Notes: generated from the sequence alone by a model not told the origin. DNA of 27,913 nucleotides from Mageeibacillus sp. UBA5436 (GCA_002427545.1 DIRM01000019.1:1-27913); one strand, 5' to 3'; counted from the first letter of the stretch, positions 1 to 7,879 are shown. Translations and numbers: made by a program.

Positions 1-1
1 T

Positions 2-1822
2 TTTCCAGATTTATCTTTAACAGGAATAACTTGTGAAGATTTATTTTTACAAGATATTCTTTTAGAAAAATCTGCCGCTAGTATTAAAATCTTACAAAAG
101 GCACTTGAACAAACTGAATTAACATTGCTTTTTACTATCCCTCAAAAAATTCATCATCAACTTTGTAAAGTTTTATATATTTTGTCAGGAGATGATCAAC
201 AAAATTTTATCTTACCTGTTTTGCCCAATTCTTCTTTAAAGTATTTTTATCAATTTGGTCAAAATACGCTTTCTAATCTTGAATTTAAAGAAGAATTAAA
301 TGAAAAATCTACCTTTTATTTTAAACAAAAGTCTGGTCGGAAATCCTTTCATTTTGCTATTTATCAAAGTTTAGAAGATTTTCAAATAAATTCTACTCAA
401 AAATCAATACCTTGTGAGCTCAATATAATTTTAAGTGAAAAGCCTGAAATTTCTCCGCATAATTTTTATTTAGAAAAACATATTTCTACACTCGCGGATT
501 TAAGTCAAAGTTGCTTTTTGTATATGAGTCCACCATTTGGTGAATCAACCACCGATTATGTTTATGCTGGTCGCAGCTATATCTTTGAAAAAGAAACTAT
601 CCTAGCAAAATCTACATTATTTGAATCCGATTTAATGATTGCGGATATCGATTTAGAAATCCTCAATCAAAATAATTATTTTAATGCTGATCAATATCAC
701 GCTTCTAGTATTGTTGTTGAGCCTCCTCTCCACTCAGAACAAATTGAACAACAAAATAATAATAACTCAAATTATGACTTTGAATTTTATCGAGAGTTTT
801 TGCAAAGCCCTTTTTTACCTGATGATATCAATCTTCGTCCTGCATTCTTTGAATCGGTTCTAAATTTAACAGCTCATGCTTTAGCTAAACGTTTACAACA
901 TATTAATGATTCCAGAGTGATTTTAGGTTTATCGGGAGGTTCAGATAGTACTTTAGCCATTCTTATTGCCATTCGAGCCGAAAAGATTTTAGGTAAAAAT
1001 AATCGACAAATTTTATGTGTTAGTATGCCCGGTTTTGGAACCACAAAAAGAACTTATGATAATACTAAAAACTTAGCTAATATTTGTGGAGCAAATTATT
1101 TAGAAATTAAAATTCATGATGCTATTACTCAACATTTTTTAGATATTGAACAAGATCCCGAGAATCAAGACATCACTTATGAAAATGCCCAGGCTAGAGA
1201 ACGAACACAAATTTTAATGGATCTTGCCAATCAAAGAGGCGGTATTGTATTAGGAACAGGAGATTTGTCTGAATCTGCTTTAGGTTTTGCAACTTATGGC
1301 GGTGATCATTTATCGATGTACCATATTAATGCTGGTATCCCCAAAACATTATTACGTCATTTAATAAAATATGAGGCAGAAAGGTATCAAAAAAAGACTG
1401 AACATTTAGCTAAAGAGTTTTCTGAAACTTTATTTGATATTTTGAATACGCCAGTTAGTCCAGAATTATTGCCACCTAAAGATGGTGAAATCGCTCAAGA
1501 AACAGAGCATATTGTCGGACCTTATGAATTACATGATTTTTTCTTATATTATTTTATAAAACATCAATTTAAACCGCGCAAAATTCTGTTTATGGCAGAA
1601 CAAGCATTTGCAGATAAATACGATCAAGCCATAATCTTACATTGGCTTACATTATTTATTAAAAGGTTTTTTAATAATCAATTCAAGCGTTCTGCAATGC
1701 CTGATGGCCCATCTATTTTAGATATTTCTTTATCGCCACGTAAAGGTTTATTTATGCCAAGTGATGCTGTCAGCAAAATTTGGCTTGACGATTTAGAAAA
1801 TTTAGAAAAGATTGAATCTTAA
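2..1822 (+). CDS. nadE: NAD+ synthetase, glutamine-type, 5' end missing; glutaminase domain degenerate
   Basis: Makes NAD+ from deamido-NAD+ with ATP and an amide nitrogen source (cytosolic, last step of NAD synthesis). The reading frame is open from base 2, and the residues before the TTG at 125 (FPDLSLTG, then DLFLQD) are family sequence, so the gene starts left of the window and the TTG is not the start. The N-terminal part is the nitrilase-fold glutaminase domain, recognisable by GESTTDYVYAG. The C-terminal part is the synthetase, with the ATP-pyrophosphatase P-loop SGGSDS (932-949) and the conserved TGDLSE, GDHLSMY and PKTLLRHL blocks, all intact. The glutaminase triad looks lost: the Glu of FPE is Asp (8-10), the Lys of the PK motif is Asn (227-229), and the Cys of CED is Leu (371-373). 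It may therefore use free ammonia or a separate amidotransferase (inference). fpg follows after 21 bases. Confidence 0.93.
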   Translation, partial: FPDLSLTGITCEDLFLQDILLEKSAASIKILQKALEQTELTLLFTIPQKIHHQLCKVLYILSGDDQQNFILPVLPNSSLKYFYQFGQNTLSNLEFKEELNEKSTFYFKQKSGRKSFHFAIYQSLEDFQINSTQKSIPCELNIILSEKPEISPHNFYLEKHISTLADLSQSCFLYMSPPFGESTTDYVYAGRSYIFEKETILAKSTLFESDLMIADIDLEILNQNNYFNADQYHASSIVVEPPLHSEQIEQQNNNNSNYDFEFYREFLQSPFLPDDINLRPAFFESVLNLTAHALAKRLQHINDSRVILGLSGGSDSTLAILIAIRAEKILGKNNRQILCVSMPGFGTTKRTYDNTKNLANICGANYLEIKIHDAITQHFLDIEQDPENQDITYENAQARERTQILMDLANQRGGIVLGTGDLSESALGFATYGGDHLSMYHINAGIPKTLLRHLIKYEAERYQKKTEHLAKEFSETLFDILNTPVSPELLPPKDGEIAQETEHIVGPYELHDFFLYYFIKHQFKPRKILFMAEQAFADKYDQAIILHWLTLFIKRFFNNQFKRSAMPDGPSILDISLSPRKGLFMPSDAVSKIWLDDLENLEKIES

Positions 1823-1843
1823 GTTTAGATTTATGAGAAAACT

Positions 1844-2776
1844 ATGCCAGAATTACCAGAAGTTGAAACAATACGCCGTTCATTATTAAAAAATATCGAT
1901 AAATTCTTTATTTCAGAGATTATTATCTATCATCCTGACGTCCTGTTGAATATTGAAAATTTTTCTTTAAAAAATTGGAAAATTCAAAATATTAGAAGGC
2001 GTGGCAAATATCTATTATTTGATTTACAAAAATATTTTGATGTTTTAAACCCTCCATCTGAAAATAATAAAGCTTTCAATTCAATTTCCAAGGAAACTAA
2101 AGCTATAAATCAAAATTCATCATTTTCAAATGATCCATCTATATCGCAAAAAATGACCATGCTGATTCATTTACGGATGACTGGTAAATTATTAATAGAG
2201 GAGAAAGATGTTTTACCAGCCAAACATACTCATGTGCGCTTTCTTTTTGAAAATGGTAAATCTTTGGATTTTAATGATGTTAGACGTTTTGGGCGTATAA
2301 AATTATTTAAGTCAGGAGAAGAATTTCAAGATCAAGGTCTAGCAAATTTAGGGCCTGAACCTTTAAGTGATGAATTCACAAAGGATTATTTTTTACAAAC
2401 TTGCCAGCATCATCGTAAAAGCCAAATCAAATCTCTTTTACTTAATCAAAAGGTAATTGCAGGGATTGGAAATATTTATGCAGATGAAAGCTTGTTTAGA
2501 GCCAAGATTCGACCTGATAGGCTTATCGGAGATATCTCACAAAAAGAATTAATTAATCTTCATCAGATTATTCCTGATATTTTGGAAGAAGCTATTGGTC
2601 ATCGTGGTACCTCTTTTCGTGATTATGTTGATGGATTTGGAAATAAAGGTTTTTTCCAATTACAATTAGCTGTTTACCACAAAACAGGCCAACCTTGTCC
2701 TATTTGTAAAACTCCAATCCAAAAAATAAAGGTAGCTGGTCGCAGTTCTCATTTTTGCCCTCATTGTCAAAAATAA
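1844..2776 (+). CDS. fpg: Formamidopyrimidine-DNA glycosylase (Fpg/MutM)
   Basis: Bifunctional base-excision repair enzyme that removes oxidised purines such as 8-oxoguanine and cuts the abasic site. It begins MPELPEVET, with the catalytic Pro2 and Glu3; Lys55 of RRRGKYLLFD matches the conserved family lysine. The helix-two-turn-helix region carries AGIGNIYADESLF (residues 206-218), and the C-terminus is a CxxC...CxxC zinc finger (Cys285, 288, 305, 308) with the conserved Arg300. At 310 residues it is longer than the usual 270-280. The excess is a Ser/Asn/Lys-rich stretch at about residues 65-102, between two N-terminal beta strands that are normally joined by a short loop. It lies 21 bases after nadE and is probably co-transcribed. 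Its ribosome site is weak (GAGAA). Confidence 0.96.
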   Translation: MPELPEVETIRRSLLKNIDKFFISEIIIYHPDVLLNIENFSLKNWKIQNIRRRGKYLLFDLQKYFDVLNPPSENNKAFNSISKETKAINQNSSFSNDPSISQKMTMLIHLRMTGKLLIEEKDVLPAKHTHVRFLFENGKSLDFNDVRRFGRIKLFKSGEEFQDQGLANLGPEPLSDEFTKDYFLQTCQHHRKSQIKSLLLNQKVIAGIGNIYADESLFRAKIRPDRLIGDISQKELINLHQIIPDILEEAIGHRGTSFRDYVDGFGNKGFFQLQLAVYHKTGQPCPICKTPIQKIKVAGRSSHFCPHCQK

Positions 2777-2811
2777 AACATTCTTGAATAGATATTAGAG
2801 ATATCTTTAAA

Positions 2812-2850
2812 AATAATTCTGCCTGTGAGATTTTTTCACAGGCAATTATT
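2812..2850. terminator. Bidirectional terminator between convergent fpg and gloA
   Basis: An 8-bp perfect stem GCCTGTGA/TCACAGGC (2821-2828 with 2836-2843) has a 7-base loop. It is extended by AATAATT/AATTATT arms after a 2-base bulge. U-rich sequence follows on both strands, better on the minus strand. Its position between converging genes fits a shared terminator. Confidence 0.65.
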
Positions 2851-2904
2851 AATGCATCTTCATTTATTTAGAATCATCGTTTTATTTAATATTTTAAAAA
2901 ATGA

Positions 2905-3273
2905 TTAACGATAAGGAGCAATTTCAATCCAATAACCATCTGGATCTTCAATAAAATAAACACCCATCTTTTCATTTTCTAAACAAACAACACCCATTTC
3001 TTTATGAAGGGCTAATGCTTTTTCATAATCTTTAACTCTAAAACATAGATGTATTTCATTATCATCTAAATCATAAGGTTCTGGATGGTCCCTTAACCAG
3101 GTAATTTCTAATTCAAAATTATCATTAAAATCAACATAATAGACGATAATATAACTACCATCCTTTGCTTCTTTTCTTCTTTTTTCTTTTAAACCAAGAG
3201 CTTCACGATAAAAGCGATCTGATTTAGCTAAATCAATTGTATTAATATTCATATGATCCATTTCAAACTTCAT
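2905..3273 (-). CDS. gloA: Glyoxalase I-like VOC-superfamily protein (lactoylglutathione lyase type)
   Basis: Small single-domain vicinal-oxygen-chelate protein of 122 residues with the paired beta-alpha-beta-beta-beta layout of glyoxalase I, which isomerises hemithioacetals formed from methylglyoxal. The expected metal ligands are all present by position: His7, Glu56 (in FELE), His75 (in EIHLCF) and Glu118 (in DPDGYWIEIAP). Family signatures SDRFYREALGLKE and YFIEDPDGYWIE are clear. The start is supported by an AGAAGG ribosome site read on the minus strand just upstream. It is the only clear minus-strand gene in the window and converges on fpg. The real thiol cofactor (glutathione, bacillithiol or other) cannot be told from the sequence, so the symbol is by similarity. 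Confidence 0.85.
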   Translation of the reverse strand: MKFEMDHMNINTIDLAKSDRFYREALGLKEKRRKEAKDGSYIIVYYVDFNDNFELEITWLRDHPEPYDLDDNEIHLCFRVKDYEKALALHKEMGVVCLENEKMGVYFIEDPDGYWIEIAPYR

Positions 3274-3425
3274 TTTTTACCTTCTTTCATTCTGTCATTT
3301 ACTCTTTTTTTCTTATTTTAAAATTAATTTTTTAAATTATATGTTTCGTTAATTTTCACAGGAATACTGTTTCAATTAATTATAGTATAGAAAAAAGGAG
3401 ATAAAATTAATAATTTTGTGATTAA

Positions 3426-3447
3426 TGTAACAAATAACTATGTTACA
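3426..3447. promoter_or_regulatory. Inverted repeat (possible operator) just upstream of cls
   Basis: TGTAAC-N10-GTTACA is a perfect 6-bp dyad with a half-turn-compatible spacer, ending 8 bases before the cls start codon. That is where a repressor dimer or an mRNA hairpin could block expression. No binding protein is identifiable from the window. Confidence 0.35.
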
Positions 3448-3455
3448 ATTTTATA

Positions 3456-5099
3456 ATGAATATGAAAAAAAAGAAAAAACCGATAAATGAAAAAATAGGT
3501 GTTCCTAATTTATCAGAAACTTATTCGGATGTCATTAAGGACAGTCTTGATAAAAGGGTCTATGCTGTTAAAATTCCTGGATTAATCAAACTTTTGTTTG
3601 TTGCTGTTTTAATTATCAGTTTTATTGTTTTAAACGTCATTATCTCTAATATTTTAAATCGTAATTATTATATTATATATTCCGTTTTACAATTAATAAG
3701 CGTTATTTTTGTTCTATTTGTCGTTCACAAAGATCGGGATCCTTCTTATGTTTTATCTTGGACGATTATCATTCTAGCTTTTCCAGTTGTTGGTTTTTTT
3801 ATTTACTTTTTTTGGGGCAGAAGATCTCGTTTTAATGGAGATCGTAAAAAAGCAAAAAATATCAAAAATGAGATGGCACCTTATATCGATCCACAAATAA
3901 AAAATTATGCTTCTTTTTTAAGGCAATATCCTGAGAATCGTTTACAAGCATCTTTTCTTAGTAAACAAGGATTCCCTGTTTATCGTAATACAACATGTAA
4001 ATATTATTCTCTCGGTGAAAAGAAATTCGTCGATATGTTTGAAGATATGCGAAAAGCAAAACGTTTTATTTTTTTAGAATATTTTATTTTAGCTGATGGT
4101 TTAATTTGGCAAGAAGTTGAAAATATTATTATTCAAAAGGCTCAAGAAGGTGTCGAGGTAAGACTTCTTTTTGATGATTTTGGTAGTATTATCAAGGCAC
4201 CAAGTAATTTAATGAAAAAATTACGTTCTCATAATATTAAAGTTTATAATTTCAATCCTGTTGCTAGATATATTTCTCGGCTTTATATCAATTTTCGTAA
4301 TCATCAAAAATGCTGCATAATTGATGGCCAAATTGGTTACACCGGTGGCACAAATTTAGCAGATGAATATGCCAATTTACATGAACGTTTTGGCCATTGG
4401 AAAGATACGGCCATTCGACTGGAAGGTGATGCTGTCTGGGGTCTCACTTCCATGTTTTTAGCAATGTGGCAAAGCGAAAGTAATGAACCTGAGACTAATC
4501 TCATCCAGTATATGCCAAATTTTCATAAACAAAATTTATCAATCGAAAAACAAGGTTATTTTATGCCATATGAAGATGGCCCTTTAAATAATCCTAAAAA
4601 TCCAGCCGAAGATATTTATCGATCTATTATTAATAATGCCAAAGACTATCTGTATATCTGCACACCTTATTTTATAGTTGATGATTCAATGGTGCGAGAT
4701 ATTTGTCGAGCTGCACAATCTGGCGTTGATGTTCGATTATTGACACCAGGAAAGCCAGATAAATGGTTTGCTTATGTTGTCACACAATCATATTATGAAA
4801 AATTGCTAGAATCTGGTGTTATAGTTTTACAATATACACCTGGTTTTATTCATGCCAAAACAATTATTGCAGACAATCATGTCATTACGGGATGTATCAA
4901 TTTTGATTATCGTAGCTTTCACTTGCATTTTGAAAACTCTGTTTATATCTGTGGTGATCCTGTGATTAATGATATTTATCAAGATTTTATTGAAACATTT
5001 AAATTATCAACACCCGTCGAGTTGGAAAAATGGCGTAAACGTAATCCTTTTCGAAAATTTCTAGAAGCTTTCATGCGTATCTTTTCACCCCTTCTCTAA
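3456..5099 (+). CDS. cls: Cardiolipin synthase (phospholipase D family)
   Basis: Membrane enzyme that condenses two phosphatidylglycerol molecules to cardiolipin and glycerol. Three N-terminal hydrophobic helices lie at about residues 42-70, 72-92 and 99-122, the last containing the PLDNUC_N-type block ending GFFIYFFWGRRSRF. Two phospholipase D catalytic motifs follow: HxKxxxxD at His283 (NHQKCCIIDG) and at His466 (IHAKTIIADN). The second motif is followed by the usual NFDYRSF. Length of 547 residues is normal for clostridial Cls. No Shine-Dalgarno sequence precedes ATG 3456 or the alternative ATG 3462. A purine-rich AAGGAG occurs only at 3395-3400, too far upstream. A TGTAAC-N10-GTTACA dyad lies immediately upstream. 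The gene points toward oriC. Confidence 0.95.
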   Translation: MNMKKKKKPINEKIGVPNLSETYSDVIKDSLDKRVYAVKIPGLIKLLFVAVLIISFIVLNVIISNILNRNYYIIYSVLQLISVIFVLFVVHKDRDPSYVLSWTIIILAFPVVGFFIYFFWGRRSRFNGDRKKAKNIKNEMAPYIDPQIKNYASFLRQYPENRLQASFLSKQGFPVYRNTTCKYYSLGEKKFVDMFEDMRKAKRFIFLEYFILADGLIWQEVENIIIQKAQEGVEVRLLFDDFGSIIKAPSNLMKKLRSHNIKVYNFNPVARYISRLYINFRNHQKCCIIDGQIGYTGGTNLADEYANLHERFGHWKDTAIRLEGDAVWGLTSMFLAMWQSESNEPETNLIQYMPNFHKQNLSIEKQGYFMPYEDGPLNNPKNPAEDIYRSIINNAKDYLYICTPYFIVDDSMVRDICRAAQSGVDVRLLTPGKPDKWFAYVVTQSYYEKLLESGVIVLQYTPGFIHAKTIIADNHVITGCINFDYRSFHLHFENSVYICGDPVINDIYQDFIETFKLSTPVELEKWRKRNPFRKFLEAFMRIFSPLL

Positions 5100-5207
5100 T
5101 CTTACGATTAATAAACAAGGGATAGAAAAGTATGTTTGAAAAATGTATCGCTGTACTTTATATGCTATATTTTTATAAATATTTAATAATAGATTTTAGA
5201 GGGTATT

Positions 5208-5834
5208 ATGTCTGAAAAAAATAGAGGATTTATTACAACAAAAGTTGGTTTATTGTTTCATTTTGGTAAAGATAATGAAGAAATATTAGTCGAAAATTTT
5301 ATAAATTTATTAATTAAAAAAAATATTTCTTTTCATTGTTTAAATGATAATGATTTTGACTTAACCATATCTCAACTCATTGAAAATATTAATCATCAAG
5401 AACAAATCGATTTTACACAATTAAAAGAAAGTAAAATTGATGAAAATGTTTTATTCTTTTCTGGTTTTACAAGAGAAGAAATGGAAAACTTTTTAGAAAT
5501 CTTACGTGATCCACGATATCCTCGCTTTGAATTAAAAGCTGTAGCGACAAAAACCAATCAAAATTTTTTATTAAATGAATTAATTCAAGAATTACGACAA
5601 GATCGCATGGTCATTTCATATGTCATTGCTTTAAGAAAAGGAATTAATCTTTTAAAAGAAAAATCTGAAATTGTTAACAATATTAATTTAAAAGAAGAAA
5701 TCGAAAATGAAATTGTAGCTATTGAAGAAATTCTAATTAATATAAATAATATTTTTGATATTAATGTCTTTAAAGATAAAATTTCAAAAGTAAAATTATT
5801 AATCAAAGAAATTGATGAAAATAGTCATTATTAA
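5208..5834 (+). CDS. DUF3783 domain protein of unknown function
   Basis: 208-residue soluble protein. Residues about 81-135 (VLFFSGFTREEMENFLEIL, then ELKAVATKTNQNFLLNELI) match the pattern I know as DUF3783, a small domain in clostridial proteins with no assigned function. Residues 1-60 form a separate alpha/beta-looking segment, and residues 140-205 are Lys/Glu/Ile-rich and probably helical or coiled coil. There is no signal peptide or membrane segment. The start is supported by AGAGGG a few bases upstream. It sits 310 bases before dnaA on the same strand, so it reads into the DnaA-box region. Its position next to dnaA does not by itself imply a replication role. Confidence 0.7.
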   Translation: MSEKNRGFITTKVGLLFHFGKDNEEILVENFINLLIKKNISFHCLNDNDFDLTISQLIENINHQEQIDFTQLKESKIDENVLFFSGFTREEMENFLEILRDPRYPRFELKAVATKTNQNFLLNELIQELRQDRMVISYVIALRKGINLLKEKSEIVNNINLKEEIENEIVAIEEILININNIFDINVFKDKISKVKLLIKEIDENSHY

Positions 5835-6144
5835 ATTTATGTATAAAGCAATATTTAAAATTTATAAAATAAAATAATTATAATATTCAAACTCTTTTTT
5901 GAAGTTATTAACATTAATTCACCAAGTTATTAACATTAATTTGTAAAATACTTGCTTATTTCATATCCTTTTGTAGAGTTATTAACATTATTAACATTAT
6001 TATTGACTTTATTAATTGTAAAAACTTTTCCATTTTTATGAATTTATCTTGTATTTTTACAACTTTTAAGCCCTATTTATTTCTGTTAGTATAGTTTAAC
6101 TAACTTCAAATGAATGATCATTTAATTATTGGAAGAGGAAAAAT
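5835..6144. promoter_or_regulatory. Left part of oriC: DnaA-box-like TTATTAACA cluster upstream of dnaA
   Basis: This 310-base gap has no gene. It holds four exact copies of TTATTAACA on the + strand at 5905-5913, 5927-5935, 5979-5987 and 5988-5996; the last two are head-to-tail with no gap. The 9-mer differs from the DnaA consensus TTATNCACA at one position (C6 to A). The first two copies are 22 bases apart, about two helical turns. The rest is very AT-rich. A TTGACT (6003-6008) could be a -35 element, but I see no convincing -10 at the right distance. The dnaA ribosome site GGAAGAGGA lies at the right edge. Confidence 0.75.
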
Positions 6145-7500
6145 ATGCAAGAACAAAATGTTCAATCGCTATGGCAAAATGTCTGCCAAAATTATTTAGA
6201 AAAAGAAGTTCCGACTCTAACCTATACAACATGGCTAAAACCAATTGAACCTATTCTTTACGATGACGAAACATTTATTTTATCTGTACCAAATCAGATT
6301 TCTAAAGATTTTGTTTTAAATTATAAAGAATTAGTTAGCAATGCTCTTACTTTAGTTACACAAAAAAAATTTAATATTAAAGTTGAAATTAATGCAAAAG
6401 AAAATTTAGCAGAAATGAAAAATTTCGAAAAAAATATTTTGGAAAAAAATGATATAGATAATTCTAATACTAATAAAGATATTCTAAATCCTTTTTATAC
6501 CTTTGATAATTTTGTAGTCGGTTCTGGTAATCGCTTTGCACATGCTGCCTGTGTAGCAGTTGCTTCTATGCAAAATAGCTCCAATTATAATCCTTTATTT
6601 CTATATGGTGGATCTGGTCTTGGCAAAACACATTTAATGCATGCAATAGGAAATTACGTTATCAAAGAATTCCCTGAAAAAAAAGTTGTTTATGTTAATT
6701 CGGAGAACTTTATTAATGAATTTATTCGCGCTATTCGTTTTAATAAATTTGAACCATTTCGAAATAAATATCGTATGACAGATTTACTATTATTTGATGA
6801 TATTCAATTTATTGAGGGTAAAGAACAAATGCAAGAAGAATTTTTCCATACTTTTAATGCTTTATATGAAGTAGGAAAACAAATTGTTATGACATGCGAT
6901 AAACCACCTCAATCACTCGCAACTCTAGAAGAAAGATTAAAAACAAGATTCTCAAGTGGCATAACTATTGATATTAATCCGCCAGATTATGAAACAAGAA
7001 TTGCAATTCTATTACAACTCGCACAAACACATCATGTTAATTGGCCTGATGATGTATTTGATTATATTGCTACTCATATTTCTTCTAATATAAGAGAATT
7101 AGAAGGTGCTTTTAAAACACTATATGCCTATTCCATGTTGGGTGGTGGTATCAATTTAGAAACAACACATAATGCACTTCGAGATCAAATTGATCCACGT
7201 TCTGTAAAGAGCTTAAGTTCTGATTTAATCATGAATGTCACCGCCAATTATTATAATGTGACCAAAAATGACTTAATTTCAAAAAAACGAAGTTCTGAAA
7301 TTGTTTTACCTAGACAAATTGCTATGTATTTATGTCGTTCTTTACTTAATATGACTTACAAAGATATAGGAGTTGATTTTGGTAATAAAAATCACGCTAC
7401 AGTCATGCATGCATACGATAGAATTAAATCTGAATTAGACACAAATTTTGAATTAGAACAAGCAATTAAAGAAATTAAACTACGATTAAATCCAATTTAA
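6145..7500 (+). CDS. dnaA: Chromosomal replication initiator DnaA
   Basis: AAA+ ATPase that binds oriC boxes, melts the origin and loads helicase; also a transcription regulator. Domain I covers residues 1-85 (LWQNVCQNYLEKEVPTLTYTTWL) and is followed by a short Asn/Lys-rich domain II. Domain III starts near residue 116 (NPFYTFDNFVVGSGNRFAHAA), with Walker A GGSGLGKT at 155-162 and Walker B LLLFDD at 214-219. Domain IV has the helix-turn-helix with VLPRQIAMYLCR and the signature GNKNHATVMHAY. In the usual GGRDHTTVLHA, the Asp-His-Thr positions contact bases (E. coli D433, H434, T435). Here they are Asn416, His417 and Ala418. Length (451) is normal. The start is backed by GGAAGAGGA eight bases upstream. 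DnaA boxes flank the gene on both sides. Confidence 0.98.
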   Translation: MQEQNVQSLWQNVCQNYLEKEVPTLTYTTWLKPIEPILYDDETFILSVPNQISKDFVLNYKELVSNALTLVTQKKFNIKVEINAKENLAEMKNFEKNILEKNDIDNSNTNKDILNPFYTFDNFVVGSGNRFAHAACVAVASMQNSSNYNPLFLYGGSGLGKTHLMHAIGNYVIKEFPEKKVVYVNSENFINEFIRAIRFNKFEPFRNKYRMTDLLLFDDIQFIEGKEQMQEEFFHTFNALYEVGKQIVMTCDKPPQSLATLEERLKTRFSSGITIDINPPDYETRIAILLQLAQTHHVNWPDDVFDYIATHISSNIRELEGAFKTLYAYSMLGGGINLETTHNALRDQIDPRSVKSLSSDLIMNVTANYYNVTKNDLISKKRSSEIVLPRQIAMYLCRSLLNMTYKDIGVDFGNKNHATVMHAYDRIKSELDTNFELEQAIKEIKLRLNPI

Positions 7501-7647
7501 ACGTAGAATTGTTATATTACTTATTCATAATTTTTTCCACATTTGTGAATAAGTAATGGTTAATAAAAGAAAGAGAAATGTTAATAAAATTTTTTTGTTA
7601 AACATGTGAATAAATACCATTTTATTATCATTCAATTCACATGCTTA

Positions 7648-7677
7648 TTGACAGTAAAAAAGCCGATGCTTTACGAT
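7648..7677 (+). promoter_or_regulatory. Candidate sigma-A promoter for dnaN
   Basis: TTGACA (7648-7653), an 18-base spacer and TACGAT (7672-7677) match the housekeeping promoter pattern, with a perfect -35 and a 4/6 -10. Transcription would start near 7684, giving a leader of about 195 bases that runs through the AT-rich unwinding region. A TATAAT at 7744-7749 is an alternative but lacks a good -35. Confidence 0.4.
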
Positions 7678-7762
7678 AAAACTTTAGTTTTTAACAAAAT
7701 TCACAGTATATAATAATAGCTAAGAATATAAGTTAAGTTATAGTATAATGAGAATGTAAAAA

Positions 7763-7780
7763 TGAAAAAATATTTTTTCA
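7763..7780. repeat. 18-bp perfect palindrome in the unwinding region
   Basis: TGAAAAAATATTTTTTCA is a perfect palindrome made of an A6 and a T6 tract. It lies in the most AT-rich part of the dnaA-dnaN gap. Phased A-tracts bend DNA, so it may be a structural element or protein site at the origin; chance is also possible in such AT-rich sequence. Confidence 0.6.
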
Positions 7781-7879
7781 AAATTAAATATTTATAAAAT
7801 TATAAAAATAGATATAATTAGTTAATTAAAAAAATATAATCCTAAAGAAGATAAAGCTATTATCAGAAAGGAAAAGAAC

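Larger units (their letters stand above)
7501..7879. other. Right part of oriC: dnaA-dnaN intergenic DnaA boxes and AT-rich unwinding candidate
   Basis: No gene in these 379 bases. DnaA boxes seen: TTATTCATA (7521-7529, +, one mismatch), TTTTCCACA (7533-7541, +, one mismatch), perfect TTATTCACA on the minus strand at 7544-7552 and again at 7605-7613, and on the minus strand TTATTAACC (7558-7566) and TTATTAACA (7579-7587). An 11-bp perfect inverted repeat, TTACTTATTCA/TGAATAAGTAA (7517-7527, 7546-7556), pairs two of the boxes. A weaker AAATTCACA (7697-7705) is followed by TAATAATAG (7711-7719), which resembles a DnaA-trio (inference). From about 7750 to 7850 the sequence is nearly all A/T and is the best unwinding candidate. 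It includes an 18-bp palindrome at 7763-7780. Confidence 0.85.

Noticed and set aside
125..127. TTG as the start codon of nadE
   Set aside because: The frame continues upstream with conserved NAD synthetase sequence (FPDLSLTG), so the gene begins before the window.
3418..3456. 12-codon frame (GTG start) with AAGGAG upstream and a stop overlapping the cls ATG
   Set aside because: The ribosome site is about 17 bases from the GTG, too far for a confident gene; kept only as a comment on cls control.
3452..3457. TATAAT as a -10 element of a cls promoter
   Set aside because: It overlaps the ATG at 3456 and has no -35 at the right distance; a transcript from it would lack the start codon.
5088..5121. 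CCCTT...AAGGG with inner TAATC/GATTA after cls as a terminator
   Set aside because: The outer stem is far apart and no T-tract follows; too weak to call.
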